The position numbers and the translations under genes are program-made. A model generated the notes under the pieces. It did not search any database. It was given only the letters and a program-made list of their open reading frames with translations, and was not told the DNA's origin. A stretch of DNA of 64,000 nucleotides from Pseudomonadota bacterium (GTDB lineage Bacteria; Pseudomonadota; Gammaproteobacteria; Steroidobacterales; Steroidobacteraceae). Below, in pieces: positions 34,666 to 46,549 of this stretch. The first letter of the stretch is position 1. The number at the start of each line of letters is the position of its first letter. The stretch spans positions 1 through 64,000 of the forward strand of contig JANXQL010000088.1 of assembly GCA_025356815.1 (NCBI GenBank), read 5' to 3'.

Positions 34666-35409
34666 TCAGTGGACGTCCTTCCAGTACTCTTTGTAGAGCA
34701 GGTACGCGAATGCCGTGAACATCAGCAGGAACAGCGTCACCCAGATGCCGAGATCCTTGCGCTTGGCTTCGATCGGCTCGCCGATGTACTGCAGGAAGTT
34801 CACGGTGTCGCGCACGAACTCGTCGTACTGCGCCGGGGTCAGCGTGCCCTTGTCGGCCAGCTCAAACCTCTCGAACTCGCCCTTACCAGCGCTGCCCTCG
34901 GTCGCCTTGTAGACGATCGTCTGCACGCCCTGCAGATCGGCGAGGACGTGCGGCATCGCAGTGCCCGGCAGCACGGTGTTGTTGGCACCCGTCGGCCGTG
35001 ACGGATCGCGGTAGAAGCTGCGCAGGAACGCATAGATGTAGTCGGAGCCGCGCGCACGCGCCATCAGCGACAGGTCGGGCGGCGCGTTGCCGAACCACTT
35101 CTTGCCATCGTCCGCCGCTAGCGCGCTGCGAATCGTCTCGAACGGCTTGTCCGAGGTGAACATCAGGTTCTTCTTCATCTCCGGCTCGGGGATGTTGAGG
35201 TCCGCCGCCACCCGGTTGTAGCGGACGAACTTCGCCGAGTGGCAACCCGAGCAGTAGTTCATGAAGTTGCGTGCGCCACGCTGCAGCGAGGCGATGTTGC
35301 GCACGTCGTTACCGGCAGGCTCGAACGCGCCCTCGCTCGCGAGTACCGCCAGCGGCAGGGCGAGCAGGGTGACGGCGACCAGCGCCGACGCCAGCTTCTT
35401 AATGGGCAT
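34666..35409 (-). CDS. petC: Ubiquinol-cytochrome c reductase cytochrome c1
   Basis: FMNYCSGCHSAKFVRYNRVAADL heme c motif, PPDLSLMARARGSDYIYAFLRSFY, C-terminal TM. Confidence 0.96.
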   Translation of the reverse strand: MPIKKLASALVAVTLLALPLAVLASEGAFEPAGNDVRNIASLQRGARNFMNYCSGCHSAKFVRYNRVAADLNIPEPEMKKNLMFTSDKPFETIRSALAADDGKKWFGNAPPDLSLMARARGSDYIYAFLRSFYRDPSRPTGANNTVLPGTAMPHVLADLQGVQTIVYKATEGSAGKGEFERFELADKGTLTPAQYDEFVRDTVNFLQYIGEPIEAKRKDLGIWVTLFLLMFTAFAYLLYKEYWKDVH

Positions 35410-36661
35410 GGTAGGTCACCCTCTCCGGGACGGGCTTCGTCTTGTCGACGCGCGAGTACCACGGCATCAGCAGGAAGAACGCAAAGTACACGGCCGTGAA
35501 CGTGCGGCTTAGCAGCAGCAGCGTCGGCGACGGCGGCTTCATGCCGCAGTACGCCAGCACGGCGAACGAAACGGCGAACAGCGCCAGCGCCAGCTTCGAG
35601 ATCGGGCCCTTGTAGCGGATCGAGTTCACCGGCGAGCGGTCGAGCCAGGGCAGGAACACCAACAGCGCGATCGCGCCGAACATCACGATGACGCCCCAAA
35701 CCTGCGTGCCGAGGAACGAGGGCACGGCGCGGAGCATCGCGTAGAAGGGCGTGAAATACCAAACCGGCGCGATGTGCGGCGGGGTCTGCATCGGGTTCGC
35801 CTGCTCGAAGTTCGGGCCCTCGAGGAACAGGCCGCCGAACGTCGGCGCGAAGAACACGATGCCGCAGAACATCAGCAGGAACATGCCCAGACCGAAGGTG
35901 TCCTTGACGGTCATGTACGGATGGAACCGCACGCCATCGACCGGGTGGCCGTCCGGACCCTTGATCTTCTTGATCTCGACGCCGTCGGGATTGCTCGAGC
36001 CGACCTCGTGCAGGGCGAGGATGTGCGCGACGACCAGGAACACGAGAATCAGCGGGATCGCGATGACATGCAGCGCGAAGAACCGATTCAGGGTGATGTC
36101 GGAGATGAAGTAGTCGCCCTTGATCCACTCGGCCAGCGAGTCGCCGATCACCGGGATCGTGCCGAACAGCGAGACGATCACCTGCGCGCCCCAGTAGGAC
36201 ATGTTGCCCCACGGCAGCAGGTAGCCCATGAAGGCCTCCGCCATCAGGCACAGGTAGATCAGCATGCCGAAGATCCACAGCAGTTCACGCGGCGAACGGT
36301 ACGACCCGTACATCAGCGCGCGGAACATGTGCAGGTAGACGACGATGAAGAACGCCGAAGCGCCGGTCGAGTGCAGGTAGCGGATCAGCCAGCCCCACTC
36401 CACGTCGCGCATGATGTATTCGACCGAGGCGAAGGCCTCGGCCGCGGACGGCTTGTAGTTCATCGTCAGGAAGATGCCGGTGACCAGCTGGATCACGAGC
36501 ACGACGAGGCTCAACACACCGAACAGGTACCAGAAATTGAAGTTCTTCGGCGCGTAGTACTCGGTGACATGCTCTTTGAGCATCTTGTCGAGCGGGAAGC
36601 GCGCGTTGATCCAGCCCCAAAGCCCGGCGGCCTGGGCGCTCCCGTAATTCTCAGTCCCCAT
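35399..36661 (-). CDS. petB: Ubiquinol-cytochrome c reductase cytochrome b
   Basis: FNFWYLFGVLSLVVLVIQLVTGIFLTMNY; SAFFIVVYLHMFRALMYGSYRSPRELLW; PVWYFTPFYAMLRAVP. Confidence 0.97.
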   Translation of the reverse strand: MGTENYGSAQAAGLWGWINARFPLDKMLKEHVTEYYAPKNFNFWYLFGVLSLVVLVIQLVTGIFLTMNYKPSAAEAFASVEYIMRDVEWGWLIRYLHSTGASAFFIVVYLHMFRALMYGSYRSPRELLWIFGMLIYLCLMAEAFMGYLLPWGNMSYWGAQVIVSLFGTIPVIGDSLAEWIKGDYFISDITLNRFFALHVIAIPLILVFLVVAHILALHEVGSSNPDGVEIKKIKGPDGHPVDGVRFHPYMTVKDTFGLGMFLLMFCGIVFFAPTFGGLFLEGPNFEQANPMQTPPHIAPVWYFTPFYAMLRAVPSFLGTQVWGVIVMFGAIALLVFLPWLDRSPVNSIRYKGPISKLALALFAVSFAVLAYCGMKPPSPTLLLLSRTFTAVYFAFFLLMPWYSRVDKTKPVPERVTYHAH

Positions 36662-36689
36662 CTATAGGCTCCTTGCGCGGTGCGGCCGG

Positions 36690-37283
36690 TCAGGCCGACT
36701 GCGTGCTGTCGCTGCCGACCAGGATGCGGCCGTCGGTCACGAACGTGTACGGCGGCACGGCCAGGTTCGCCGGCGCGGGAACGCCCTTGAACACACGACC
36801 CGACAGATCGAACTTCGAGCCGTGGCAGGGGCAGTAGAAACCGCCCGGCCAGTCGGCGGAGACGGTCACATCGGCCGCCTCGAACTTCGGCATCGGCGCG
36901 CAGCCGAGGTGCGTGCACACGCCCAGCACCACCAGGTACTCGGGCTTGAGCGCACGCGCATCGTTCTTGGCATAGGCCGGCTGCACCGAGCCGTCCGAGG
37001 CCGGGTCGAGCAGAAAGGGCGTCGCCTTCTCCAGCTGCTTGAGCATCTCGGGCGTACGGCGCAACACCCAGACCGGCTTGCCGCGCCATTCGACCTTCAA
37101 CATCGAGCCCGGCTCGAGCTTGCTGACGTCGATCTCAATCGGCGCTCCCAATGCCTTGGCGCGCGCGCTCGGCTTCCAGCTCGCCAGGAACGGCGTCGCC
37201 ACGAATACCACGCCGACGGCGCCGGTGAGTGACGTCGCTGCCGTGAGAAGGCGGCGTCGGCCCTGATCAACCTCTTCGCTCAT
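36690..37283 (-). CDS. petA: Rieske iron-sulfur subunit of cytochrome bc1
   Basis: CTHLGCAP...GGFYCPCHGSKFDLSGRVFKGVPAPANLAVPPY; N-terminal RRRLLTAAT twin-arginine-like segment. Confidence 0.97.
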   Translation of the reverse strand: MSEEVDQGRRRLLTAATSLTGAVGVVFVATPFLASWKPSARAKALGAPIEIDVSKLEPGSMLKVEWRGKPVWVLRRTPEMLKQLEKATPFLLDPASDGSVQPAYAKNDARALKPEYLVVLGVCTHLGCAPMPKFEAADVTVSADWPGGFYCPCHGSKFDLSGRVFKGVPAPANLAVPPYTFVTDGRILVGSDSTQSA

Positions 37284-37468
37284 GCACTACCCCTATGGAT
37301 ACCCGATCGAGCTCCGCACTGTGCCCGCCCCCGGCCACACGAGACACGCGCAACAGCGCGCGCTGACTGGAGGTTTCGCGGATTCGAGGGATTGCGCATT
37401 ATACACATCGCATCGCGGCACGCAGCCGCCAGACGACACCTGCCACCAGCCGCCTTTCGGGGGTCCCC

Positions 37469-38632
37469 TTGTCGCGCCTGACTCGCCTGGTTCGATTCCT
37501 CTCGCCCTGGATCGCCCTTGGGCTCGCCGGCGCCCTGCTGGCGGTCTACCTGCGACCGGCGCTGCTGCCAGGGCGCGATTCGACAGTCGCCCTGGTGCCG
37601 GCCCCGCTTCCCATCGCCCGCCCGGTGCTGACCTCCCTGCCGGCCGCGCCGCCCTTGCCGGCCGCGCGCGGCAGTGCAGGCTACGCGGACGCGCTCGTCC
37701 GGGTCGCGCCGGCGGTGGTCAACATTTCCACGCGCAAGGTGGTGGTGGAGCGGCGCTTCCCGGACCTGTCGTCCTGGTTCGCGCCGGATTCGCTCGGCTA
37801 CCGCCAGCGCGAGGAGCTCAGCCGCGGCTCGGGCGTGATCCTGGACACCGCCGGCCACATCGCCACGAACTACCACGTGATCAAGGGCGTGCAGGAGATC
37901 GTCGTGCAACTGGTCGACGGCCGCTCGGCCAAGGCGACGCTCGTTGGCACGGACCCGGAGACCGACCTTGCCATCCTGAAGATCGGCCTCGACCACCTGC
38001 CGGTCATGCCGCTGGGTCGTTCCGACCAGCTGCGTGTCGGTGATATCGTCCTCGCCATCGGCTTTCCGCTGGGCCTGGGCCAGACCGTCACGCAGGGCAT
38101 CTGCAGCGCGACCGGGCGCTCGCAGCTGGGCCTTGCGATGCTCGAGAACTTCATCCAGACGGACGCGGCGATCAACCCCGGCAACTCCGGCGGCGCGCTG
38201 GTCAACGCCGAGGGCGAACTGGTCGGGATCAATACCGCGATCCTCAGCCACGAGCAGGGGGTCGAGGGGATCGGCTTCGCGATCCCGGTCAACCTCGTGC
38301 GCGGCGTCGCGCAGGAGATCCAGTCCAAGGGGCGGGTCGTGCGCGGCTGGTCCGGGCTGGGATTGTACGATCTGACCGACGATGCCGGCCGGCCGGCGCA
38401 GGGGGTCGAGGTGGCGGGCTTCTATCCGGGCAGCCCAGGGGCCGCGATCGGCCTGCGCCCCGGCGACGTTCTGACCGAACTCGACGGCCAGCCAATCACC
38501 GGTCGCCAGGACTTCCTTGGCCGGATCGCCCGCAAGACGCCCGGCGGCACCGTGCAGCTCAAGGGCATGCGGCCCGGTGCGGGGCGCTTCGATACCAAGA
38601 TGCCCGTGGTTCAGCGCCCGATCGAGCGCTGA
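37469..38632 (+). CDS. DegS/AlgW-type periplasmic serine protease with PDZ domain
   Basis: N-terminal [81 protein letters not shown] start. Confidence 0.92.
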   Translation: MSRLTRLVRFLSPWIALGLAGALLAVYLRPALLPGRDSTVALVPAPLPIARPVLTSLPAAPPLPAARGSAGYADALVRVAPAVVNISTRKVVVERRFPDLSSWFAPDSLGYRQREELSRGSGVILDTAGHIATNYHVIKGVQEIVVQLVDGRSAKATLVGTDPETDLAILKIGLDHLPVMPLGRSDQLRVGDIVLAIGFPLGLGQTVTQGICSATGRSQLGLAMLENFIQTDAAINPGNSGGALVNAEGELVGINTAILSHEQGVEGIGFAIPVNLVRGVAQEIQSKGRVVRGWSGLGLYDLTDDAGRPAQGVEVAGFYPGSPGAAIGLRPGDVLTELDGQPITGRQDFLGRIARKTPGGTVQLKGMRPGAGRFDTKMPVVQRPIER

Positions 38633-38640
38633 CGCCGGCG

Positions 38641-39909
<1,269 letters not shown>

Positions 39910-40155
39910 CTAGCGCCCGGCCTGGGCAGCCCATTCCTCGGGCGTCAGGGCCTGGATCGACAGCGCGTGGATCTCGCGTCCGACGGCCTCGCCGAGCGTC
40001 GCGTAGACCAGCTGGTGGCGCTGCAGGGGTCGTTTGCCGGCGAACTGGGGCGCGACCACGACCGCCTCGAAGTGGGTGTTGTCGTCGGAACGGACCTGGG
40101 CGCGGCTGCCCGGCAGCCCGGCGGCGATCTGCTGTTCGATCAGGAGGGGGTTCAT
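39910..40155 (-). CDS. ibaG: BolA/IbaG family protein
   Basis: Short BolA-like protein (RSDDNTHFEAVVVAPQFAGKRPLQRHQLVYATLGEAVGREIHALSIQALTPEEW) immediately upstream of murA. Confidence 0.9.
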   Translation of the reverse strand: MNPLLIEQQIAAGLPGSRAQVRSDDNTHFEAVVVAPQFAGKRPLQRHQLVYATLGEAVGREIHALSIQALTPEEWAAQAGR

Positions 40156-40305
40156 CGCGACTCTCGCTTGCGGGGCCCAGCGCCAGTCGCGCCGTGCGCG
40201 AGTGTAGTGAATCGGCCCGGGCGGGAACAGCGCCGGCGCCGGTGATGCGCCGGCAGCGTGGGTAAATTGCTATCATGCACGCACCCTTACAGCAGAGGTC
40301 CGCGC

Positions 40306-41310
40306 ATGGCGACGCCGGCGCAGCCTGCCCCCGCCCCCCTGACCGACGTCGAGCTGATCGAGCTTGGCCGGGTCGCATTGAACATCGAGGCCGCGGCGGT
40401 GAGTACCCTCGCGGGCCGCCTCGGGCCCCAATTCGCGCTCGCCTGCCGCGCCTGCCTCGCCTGCCGAGGACGAGTGGTCGTGATCGGCATGGGCAAGAGC
40501 GGTCACGTGGGCAACAAGATCGCCTCGACCCTCGCCAGCACCGGCACGCCCGCCTTCTTCGTCCATCCGGCCGAGGCTGTCCATGGCGATCTGGGGATGA
40601 TCACGCATCAGGACCTGGTGCTGGCGCTGTCCAACTCGGGCGAGACCGCCGAGGTACTGGCGCTGGTGCCGGTGCTCAAGCGTCTGGGCGTGCCGATGGT
40701 CGCGCTGACCGGCAATCCGGCCTCCTCGCTCGCCCGCACCGCCGATGTGCATCTGGACGTGAGCGTACCGGCCGAAGCCTGTCCGCTGAACCTCGCGCCG
40801 ACCGCGAGCACCACCGCGACGCTTGCGATGGGCGACGCGCTGGCCGTTGCACTGTTGCGGCTGCGTGGCTTCACCGAGGAAGATTTTGCGCGATCGCATC
40901 CCGGCGGCAGCCTCGGTCGCCGCCTGCTGCTGCATGTCGAGGACGTCATGCACGTCGGCGCCGAAATTCCCGCGGTGGGTCCCGACGCGACCGTTTCCGC
41001 CGGCCTGCTCGAGATGAGCCGCAAGGGACTCGGCATGACCGGCATCGTCGACGAGGCTGGCCGACTACTTGGCGTGTTTACCGACGGCGACCTGCGCCGC
41101 GCCCTCGATCGGCGCATCGACGTGCACGAGACGCCGATGCGCGAGGTCATGACCGCACCGTGCCGTTCGATCGGTCCACGTGAGCTTGCGGTCGAGGCAG
41201 TGTTGTTGATGGAGCGCCACCGGATCACCGCGCTGGTCGTGGTCGATGACAGCGCAACCGTCGTTGGCGCGCTGAACGTGCACGACCTGCTGCGCGCGGG
41301 AGTCATGTGA
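40306..41310 (+). CDS. kdsD: Arabinose-5-phosphate isomerase KdsD
   Basis: VVVIGMGKSGHVGNKIASTLASTGTPAFFVHPAEAVHGDLGMI SIS domain plus two CBS domains. Confidence 0.95.
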   Translation: MATPAQPAPAPLTDVELIELGRVALNIEAAAVSTLAGRLGPQFALACRACLACRGRVVVIGMGKSGHVGNKIASTLASTGTPAFFVHPAEAVHGDLGMITHQDLVLALSNSGETAEVLALVPVLKRLGVPMVALTGNPASSLARTADVHLDVSVPAEACPLNLAPTASTTATLAMGDALAVALLRLRGFTEEDFARSHPGGSLGRRLLLHVEDVMHVGAEIPAVGPDATVSAGLLEMSRKGLGMTGIVDEAGRLLGVFTDGDLRRALDRRIDVHETPMREVMTAPCRSIGPRELAVEAVLLMERHRITALVVVDDSATVVGALNVHDLLRAGVM

Positions 41311-41792
41311 TGGACGAACTGGCGATGCAGGTTCGCCTGCTGGTCCTCGACGTCGATGGCGTGATGACCGACGGCCGGCTGTGGTTCGGTCCCGACGGCG
41401 AGGTCATGAAGGCCTTCCACGTGCGCGACGGCGTAGGCATCAAGGCGGTGCTGGGTGCCGGCATCGAGGTGGCGATCATTTCCGGCCGTCGCTCCGCCGC
41501 CGTCGAGCGCCGCGCTGCCGAGCTCGGCATCCGCCACGTGCGTCAGGGCTGCGACAACAAGGCGCTGGCGCTGCGCGAGCTGCTCGCCGAACTGGATATC
41601 GGTGCCAAACAAGCCGCCTGCGTCGTCGATGACACGCCGGACCTGCCGATGATGGCGATCGTGGCATTCCCGATCGCGGTGGCCGACGCGCACCCGGACG
41701 TGATCGCCGCTGCCCGCCACGTGACGGGCGCGGCAGGTGGGCACGGCGCAGTCCGCGAGGCCTGCGACATGCTGCTCGACGGGCGCACGTGA
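41310..41792 (+). CDS. kdsC: 3-deoxy-D-manno-octulosonate-8-phosphate phosphatase KdsC
   Basis: VRLLVLDVDGVMTDGRLWFGPDGEVMKAFHVRDGVGIKAVL HAD motif. Confidence 0.95.
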   Translation: MDELAMQVRLLVLDVDGVMTDGRLWFGPDGEVMKAFHVRDGVGIKAVLGAGIEVAIISGRRSAAVERRAAELGIRHVRQGCDNKALALRELLAELDIGAKQAACVVDDTPDLPMMAIVAFPIAVADAHPDVIAAARHVTGAAGGHGAVREACDMLLDGRT

Positions 41793-42349
41793 CTCGCGCC
41801 CGGTCTGCCGCGATGCTGGCCCTGCTTGGCCTTGCCGCCGCCTCGTGGTGGCTGGCCCGCGGCAGCCGCGAGGCGGACACGCGCGCGGACCTGGCGCCGG
41901 CTTCTGCGTCCGGCTACTACCTGGTCGACGCGACGGTCGAGCAGAGCGACGCGAGCGGCATCGCGACCCTGCACGCGCACGCCGACCGCGCCGTTCAGTC
42001 CGATCCGAACGGCGCGGTCACGCTGCAGCATCCGACGCTGCACTACGAGCCGCTATCCGGCCGCGACTGGATCATGACGGCGGACGGCGGCACGCTGCCG
42101 GCGCACAGCCAGCAGGTGATGCTCGACGGCAACGTCGAACTGCGCGCCGCCGGCCGCGGACCTGGCAGCGGCGCGATCGTGCGCACCGAGCACCTCGAAC
42201 TGGACGTCGGCACCCACCTGGCGACGACCGCGGAACCGGTGCGCATCGAGTTTGCGCCGCACGCGCTCCTGGCGCGCGGGCTGCGCGCGGACCTTACCCA
42301 TGAAACCCTGCAACTGGAAACCGCCGTCCATGGCACGTTCCTGCGCTAG
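41789..42349 (+). CDS. lptC: LPS export protein LptC
   Basis: N-terminal TM, DUF1239-like beta protein between kdsC and lptA. Confidence 0.87.
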   Translation: MTRARSAAMLALLGLAAASWWLARGSREADTRADLAPASASGYYLVDATVEQSDASGIATLHAHADRAVQSDPNGAVTLQHPTLHYEPLSGRDWIMTADGGTLPAHSQQVMLDGNVELRAAGRGPGSGAIVRTEHLELDVGTHLATTAEPVRIEFAPHALLARGLRADLTHETLQLETAVHGTFLR

Positions 42350-42962
42350 CCTGCTGCTGTCCCTGTGCTGGGCGGGCGCGTCATTCGCGGCGCCCGCCAG
42401 TGGGCCGCGCGGTCCGCAGATCGACGACAGCCAGCCGATCCAGCTCGAGGCGAGCTCGTCGGACTTCGACTACAAGAACAGCCGACTGCTGTTCCACAGC
42501 GTGCGGATCGCACAAGGCGGGCTTGCGATCGAGGCTGACGAGGCGGTCGCGACGGGTCTGGATTTCAAGGACAGCCAGTGGCTGTTCACAGGCCACGTCC
42601 GGATCACCGTCCCGGACGGCATGCTGCAGAGCGATGAAGCGCGCATCTCGTTCACCGCCAACCTGATCAACAGCGCCGACATCACCGGTTCGCCGGCCCG
42701 CTTCGAGCAAAAGCGCGACAAGGCCATCGCGCGCGGCCGGGCGGCGCGCATCCAGTACCAGCCCGGCGCCGGGACGCTGCGGCTGATGGAGGATGCCTGG
42801 CTGTCCGACGGCAACAACGAGATCAGCGGCGACACGCTGGTCTACAACGTGCGCGAGCAACGGGTGCTCGCCAATCCTGGCGAACAGGGTGGCGGGCGGA
42901 TCTCGATCACGATCAACCCGAAGAAGGCGGAGCCGAAACCGGAACCGAAGGCCAACCCATGA
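42330..42962 (+). CDS. lptA: LPS transport periplasmic protein LptA
   Basis: Signal peptide [24 protein letters not shown]; OstA-like [43 protein letters not shown]. Confidence 0.9.
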   Translation: MARSCASLLLSLCWAGASFAAPASGPRGPQIDDSQPIQLEASSSDFDYKNSRLLFHSVRIAQGGLAIEADEAVATGLDFKDSQWLFTGHVRITVPDGMLQSDEARISFTANLINSADITGSPARFEQKRDKAIARGRAARIQYQPGAGTLRLMEDAWLSDGNNEISGDTLVYNVREQRVLANPGEQGGGRISITINPKKAEPKPEPKANP

Positions 42963-43684
42963 GCCGGCTTTCCGCCAGTGGCCTGAAGAAGGCCTATCGC
43001 TCGCGCACGGTCGTGAGGGACCTGACGCTCGAGGTCGACAGCGGCGAGGTGGTCGGCCTGCTCGGCCCGAACGGTGCCGGCAAGACGACGGCGTTCTACA
43101 TGCTGGTCGGCCTAGTCGCCTGCGACGGCGGGCGAATCTTCCTGGACCAGACCGAAGTGACGCGACTACCGATGCACCGGCGCGCACGGCTGGGACTGGG
43201 CTACCTGCCGCAGGAAGCGTCGGTGTTCCGCAAGCTCACCGTGGCCCAGAACGTCGATGCGATTCTCGAGACCCGCCCGGGCCTCGACGCCGACGCCCGC
43301 GCGGCGCGGCTCGACGCGCTGCTCGACGAACTGCACATCGGCCACATCCGCGACAGTCTCGGCCAGAGCCTCTCAGGTGGCGAGCGGCGGCGCGTCGAGA
43401 TCGCCCGGGCGCTGGCGGCGGAACCGCGCTTCATGCTTCTGGACGAGCCGTTCGCGGGTGTCGACCCGCTGTCGGTGGCGGACATCCAGCGCAGCATCGA
43501 GCACCTGCGCGCACGCGGGATCGGCGTGCTGATCACCGATCACAACGTGCGGGAAACACTCGGAATATGTGGCCGCGCCTACATCGTGAACCAGGGCGCC
43601 GTGATCGCGTCCGGATCTGCGGAAGAGATCCTTGCAAATCCAGAGGTTCGTGAGGTGTACTTGGGTCAGGATTTCCGGATGTAA
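42959..43684 (+). CDS. lptB: LPS export ABC transporter ATP-binding protein LptB
   Basis: [57 protein letters not shown]. Confidence 0.97.
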   Translation: MSRLSASGLKKAYRSRTVVRDLTLEVDSGEVVGLLGPNGAGKTTAFYMLVGLVACDGGRIFLDQTEVTRLPMHRRARLGLGYLPQEASVFRKLTVAQNVDAILETRPGLDADARAARLDALLDELHIGHIRDSLGQSLSGGERRRVEIARALAAEPRFMLLDEPFAGVDPLSVADIQRSIEHLRARGIGVLITDHNVRETLGICGRAYIVNQGAVIASGSAEEILANPEVREVYLGQDFRM

Positions 43685-43731
43685 CCGCCGGCGGCGACCG
43701 CCGTCGGCGCACCGTCCACCAGCCGGGCACG

Positions 43732-45189
43732 ATGCTCAAACCCTCACTCCAGCTCCGCCTCGGCACCCAGCTCACCATGACGCCGCAGCTGCAGCAGGCC
43801 ATTCGCCTGCTGCAGCTACCGCTGATGGAGTTGCACCAGACGATCGCCGACGCGCTCGAGCAGAACCCCATGCTCGAGGCGGAAGAGGACGGTGAAGGCG
43901 ACGTGTCGCTGGACACTCTCGAGGCCAGTGCCTCGGCGCCTGGGGGCGAATCCGCCGAGCAGGCCGCCAGTCGCGCCGAGGATCCCGGCGACCCGGTGGG
44001 CGAAGGCGACGCGGAGGTGGCGGACGACAGCTGGGAGGACGGTCCGACCGCAGCGACCTCCGACACACCCTGGTCTGGCGAGGACCGGCCGCAGGAATTT
44101 TCGGACGACAGCAGCGAGACCCTGCAGGAGCACCTCGCCTACCAGCTGCGCCTGTCGCGGCTGGCGCCGCGGGAACTCGCTATCGGCGAGGCGATCATCG
44201 ACGCGATCGACGACGACGGCCGCCTCGGCGACTCGCTGGAGATGGTCCAGGACTGCCTGCGGCCGGAGCTGAAGTGCTCGATCGAGGAGATCGAGCGGGT
44301 GCTGCGGGTCGTGCAGGCCTTCGATCCGGCCGGCGTCGGGGCGCGGTCGCTCGGCGAATGCATCGAACTGCAGCTGGCACAGCTGGCCGCGGACACGCCG
44401 GGGCGGGACACCGCGATCGCGATCGCCCGCGACCACCTGGCGCTGGTCCGCGACCAGCGCCCGCTGCTGCGGCGCACACTAAACGTAGACGATGAGGAAC
44501 TCGACCAGGCGCTGGCGCTGGTGCGCGGCTGTCACCCGCGACCCGGGTCCACGATCCAGCCCTACCGGCCGGACTACGTCGTCCCGGACGTCTACGTCCG
44601 CCGCGGCCAGCACGGCTGGGTGGTGGAACTCAACACCGGCGCCCTCCCCCGGATCCGGGTCAATCAGGCCTACGCAAGCCACCTGGGCCGCGAGCACGGC
44701 CAGATGCGCGACCTGCTCAAGGAGGCGCGCTGGCTGCTGCGCAGCCTGGAAATCCGTAACGAGACCCTGCTGACGGTCGCCCGCTGCATCGTCGAGCGCC
44801 AGGCCGCGTTCTTCGACCACGGCGACGAGGCGATGCGACCGATGGTGCTGCGCGACGTCGCCGAGGCCGTCGACAAGCACGAGGCCACGATTTCGCGGAT
44901 CACCACCGGCAAGTACATGCACACGCCACGGGGCGTTTTCGAGTTCCGCTACTTCTTCTCGAGCCACGTCGCAGCTACGGATGGTACGGAGATGTCTTCG
45001 GTCGTGATCCGCGCGAAGATCAGGAAGCTGATCGAGAGCGAGGACGCCGGGAATCCCCTGTCGGACAACCGGCTCGCCGAGCTGCTGGCAGCAGACGGGG
45101 CCCAGGTCGCCCGCCGTACCGTGGCCAAGTACCGGGAGGCGTTGCGGATTGCCCCCTCTAGCGAGCGCCGTACAGCGCCCGCACGTTGA
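43732..45189 (+). CDS. rpoN: RNA polymerase sigma-54 factor RpoN
   Basis: LKPSLQLRLGTQLTMTPQLQQAIRLLQLPLMELHQTI; C-terminal RPON box ARRTVAKYREALRI. Confidence 0.98.
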   Translation: MLKPSLQLRLGTQLTMTPQLQQAIRLLQLPLMELHQTIADALEQNPMLEAEEDGEGDVSLDTLEASASAPGGESAEQAASRAEDPGDPVGEGDAEVADDSWEDGPTAATSDTPWSGEDRPQEFSDDSSETLQEHLAYQLRLSRLAPRELAIGEAIIDAIDDDGRLGDSLEMVQDCLRPELKCSIEEIERVLRVVQAFDPAGVGARSLGECIELQLAQLAADTPGRDTAIAIARDHLALVRDQRPLLRRTLNVDDEELDQALALVRGCHPRPGSTIQPYRPDYVVPDVYVRRGQHGWVVELNTGALPRIRVNQAYASHLGREHGQMRDLLKEARWLLRSLEIRNETLLTVARCIVERQAAFFDHGDEAMRPMVLRDVAEAVDKHEATISRITTGKYMHTPRGVFEFRYFFSSHVAATDGTEMSSVVIRAKIRKLIESEDAGNPLSDNRLAELLAADGAQVARRTVAKYREALRIAPSSERRTAPAR

Positions 45190-45209
45190 ATGGTTGAGAC
45201 ACGAGGAGA

Positions 45210-45539
45210 ATGACCATGCAGCTGACCGTAACGGGACACCACGTCGAAATCACGCCGGCCATCCGAAGCTACGTCGAAAAGAGGTTCGAACGCATTTCGC
45301 GCCATTTCGACCAGGTGACAGCCGTGCACTGCGTGCTGACCGTGGAGAAGCTGACCCACAAGGCCGAGGCGACCGTCAACGTGCGGGGTGGCAACATCCA
45401 CGCCGACGCCGCCGACCTCAATGCCAACATGTACGCCGCCATCGACGAGCTGACCGACAAGCTGGATCGACTGGTGAAAAAGCACAAGGAGAAAAAGGGC
45501 GACCATCACGCCGCCGAGGCTCCGCGCGGCCGCGCCTGA
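45210..45539 (+). CDS. hpf: Ribosome hibernation promoting factor (short HPF/RaiA family)
   Basis: MQLTVTGHHVEITPAIRSYVEKRFERISRHFDQV; downstream of rpoN. Confidence 0.95.
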   Translation: MTMQLTVTGHHVEITPAIRSYVEKRFERISRHFDQVTAVHCVLTVEKLTHKAEATVNVRGGNIHADAADLNANMYAAIDELTDKLDRLVKKHKEKKGDHHAAEAPRGRA

Positions 45540-45685
45540 GCGCTCCCGGGCGCTGATCGGGCGGCGCCGGCCCCGGCGCCGCCCCCCGGGCGGGGGTGCT
45601 CCTCTCGCCACCGTCGTCTACAACTCGTACCATCCTCCAAAGCTGCGCGGGCACAGCCACCCGCCCCAACGTGGACAACCCGTCG

Positions 45686-46549
45686 ATGCGCCTTGTGATC
45701 GTCAGCGGCCTGTCGGGCTCGGGCAAGAGCGTCGCGCTCAACATGCTCGAGGACCTCGGCTGGTTCTGCACCGACAACATCCCCGCCGGCCTGCTCAACG
45801 CGTTCATCTCGCATGCGGTGCAGCGTCCGGACGGCATCTACGAGAAGAGTGCGCTGGGCCTCGACGCCCGCAACGACCCGGGTGACATCACCACCGTCCC
45901 CGAGCTCGTCCGCTCGCTGCGCAAGAGCGGCATCGCCTGCGAGATCATCTACCTGCATGCCGAACAAGGCGTGCTGCTCAAGCGCTACGGCGAGACCCGC
46001 CGCCGCCACCCGCTGGTACGCGAGGGCCTGGACCTGAAGGGCGCCATCGCCGAGGAGCTGCGACTGCTGGAGCCGATCACCTACTCGGCGGACCTCGTCA
46101 TCGACACCACCATGACCAGCGTCCACCAGCTGCGCGAGATGATCCGCGCCCGGGTGGAACCGCGCAGTCGAGGGCGGCTGTCGATCATGTTCGAGTCGTT
46201 CGGCTTCAAACACGGCATCCCCGGCGGCGCGGACTTCGTCTTCGACGCGCGCACGCTACCCAATCCGTATTGGGTGCCTGCCCTGCAGCCGCTGAACGGC
46301 CGGGACGCACCGGTGATCGAATTCCTACAGGCGGAGGCCGAGGTGCGCAGGCTGCTCGAGGACATCATCGCCTTCCTCGAACGGCGCATCCCGCTGTACG
46401 TCCAGAACAATCGCGCCTACCTGACCGTCGCCATCGGCTGTACCGGCGGCCAGCATCGTTCCGTGTACCTGGCCGACCGGTTGGCCGCGCACTTCGGCGC
46501 GACCTACCCGGGCGTCGTCACCCGTCACGCCTCGCTCAGCAATTCCTGA
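45686..46549 (+). CDS. rapZ: RNase adapter protein RapZ
   Basis: MRLVIVSGLSGSGKSVALNMLEDLGWFCTDNIP; FESFGFKHGIPGGADFVFDARTLPNPYW; IGCTGGQHRSVYLADRLAAHF. Confidence 0.97.
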   Translation: MRLVIVSGLSGSGKSVALNMLEDLGWFCTDNIPAGLLNAFISHAVQRPDGIYEKSALGLDARNDPGDITTVPELVRSLRKSGIACEIIYLHAEQGVLLKRYGETRRRHPLVREGLDLKGAIAEELRLLEPITYSADLVIDTTMTSVHQLREMIRARVEPRSRGRLSIMFESFGFKHGIPGGADFVFDARTLPNPYWVPALQPLNGRDAPVIEFLQAEAEVRRLLEDIIAFLERRIPLYVQNNRAYLTVAIGCTGGQHRSVYLADRLAAHFGATYPGVVTRHASLSNS

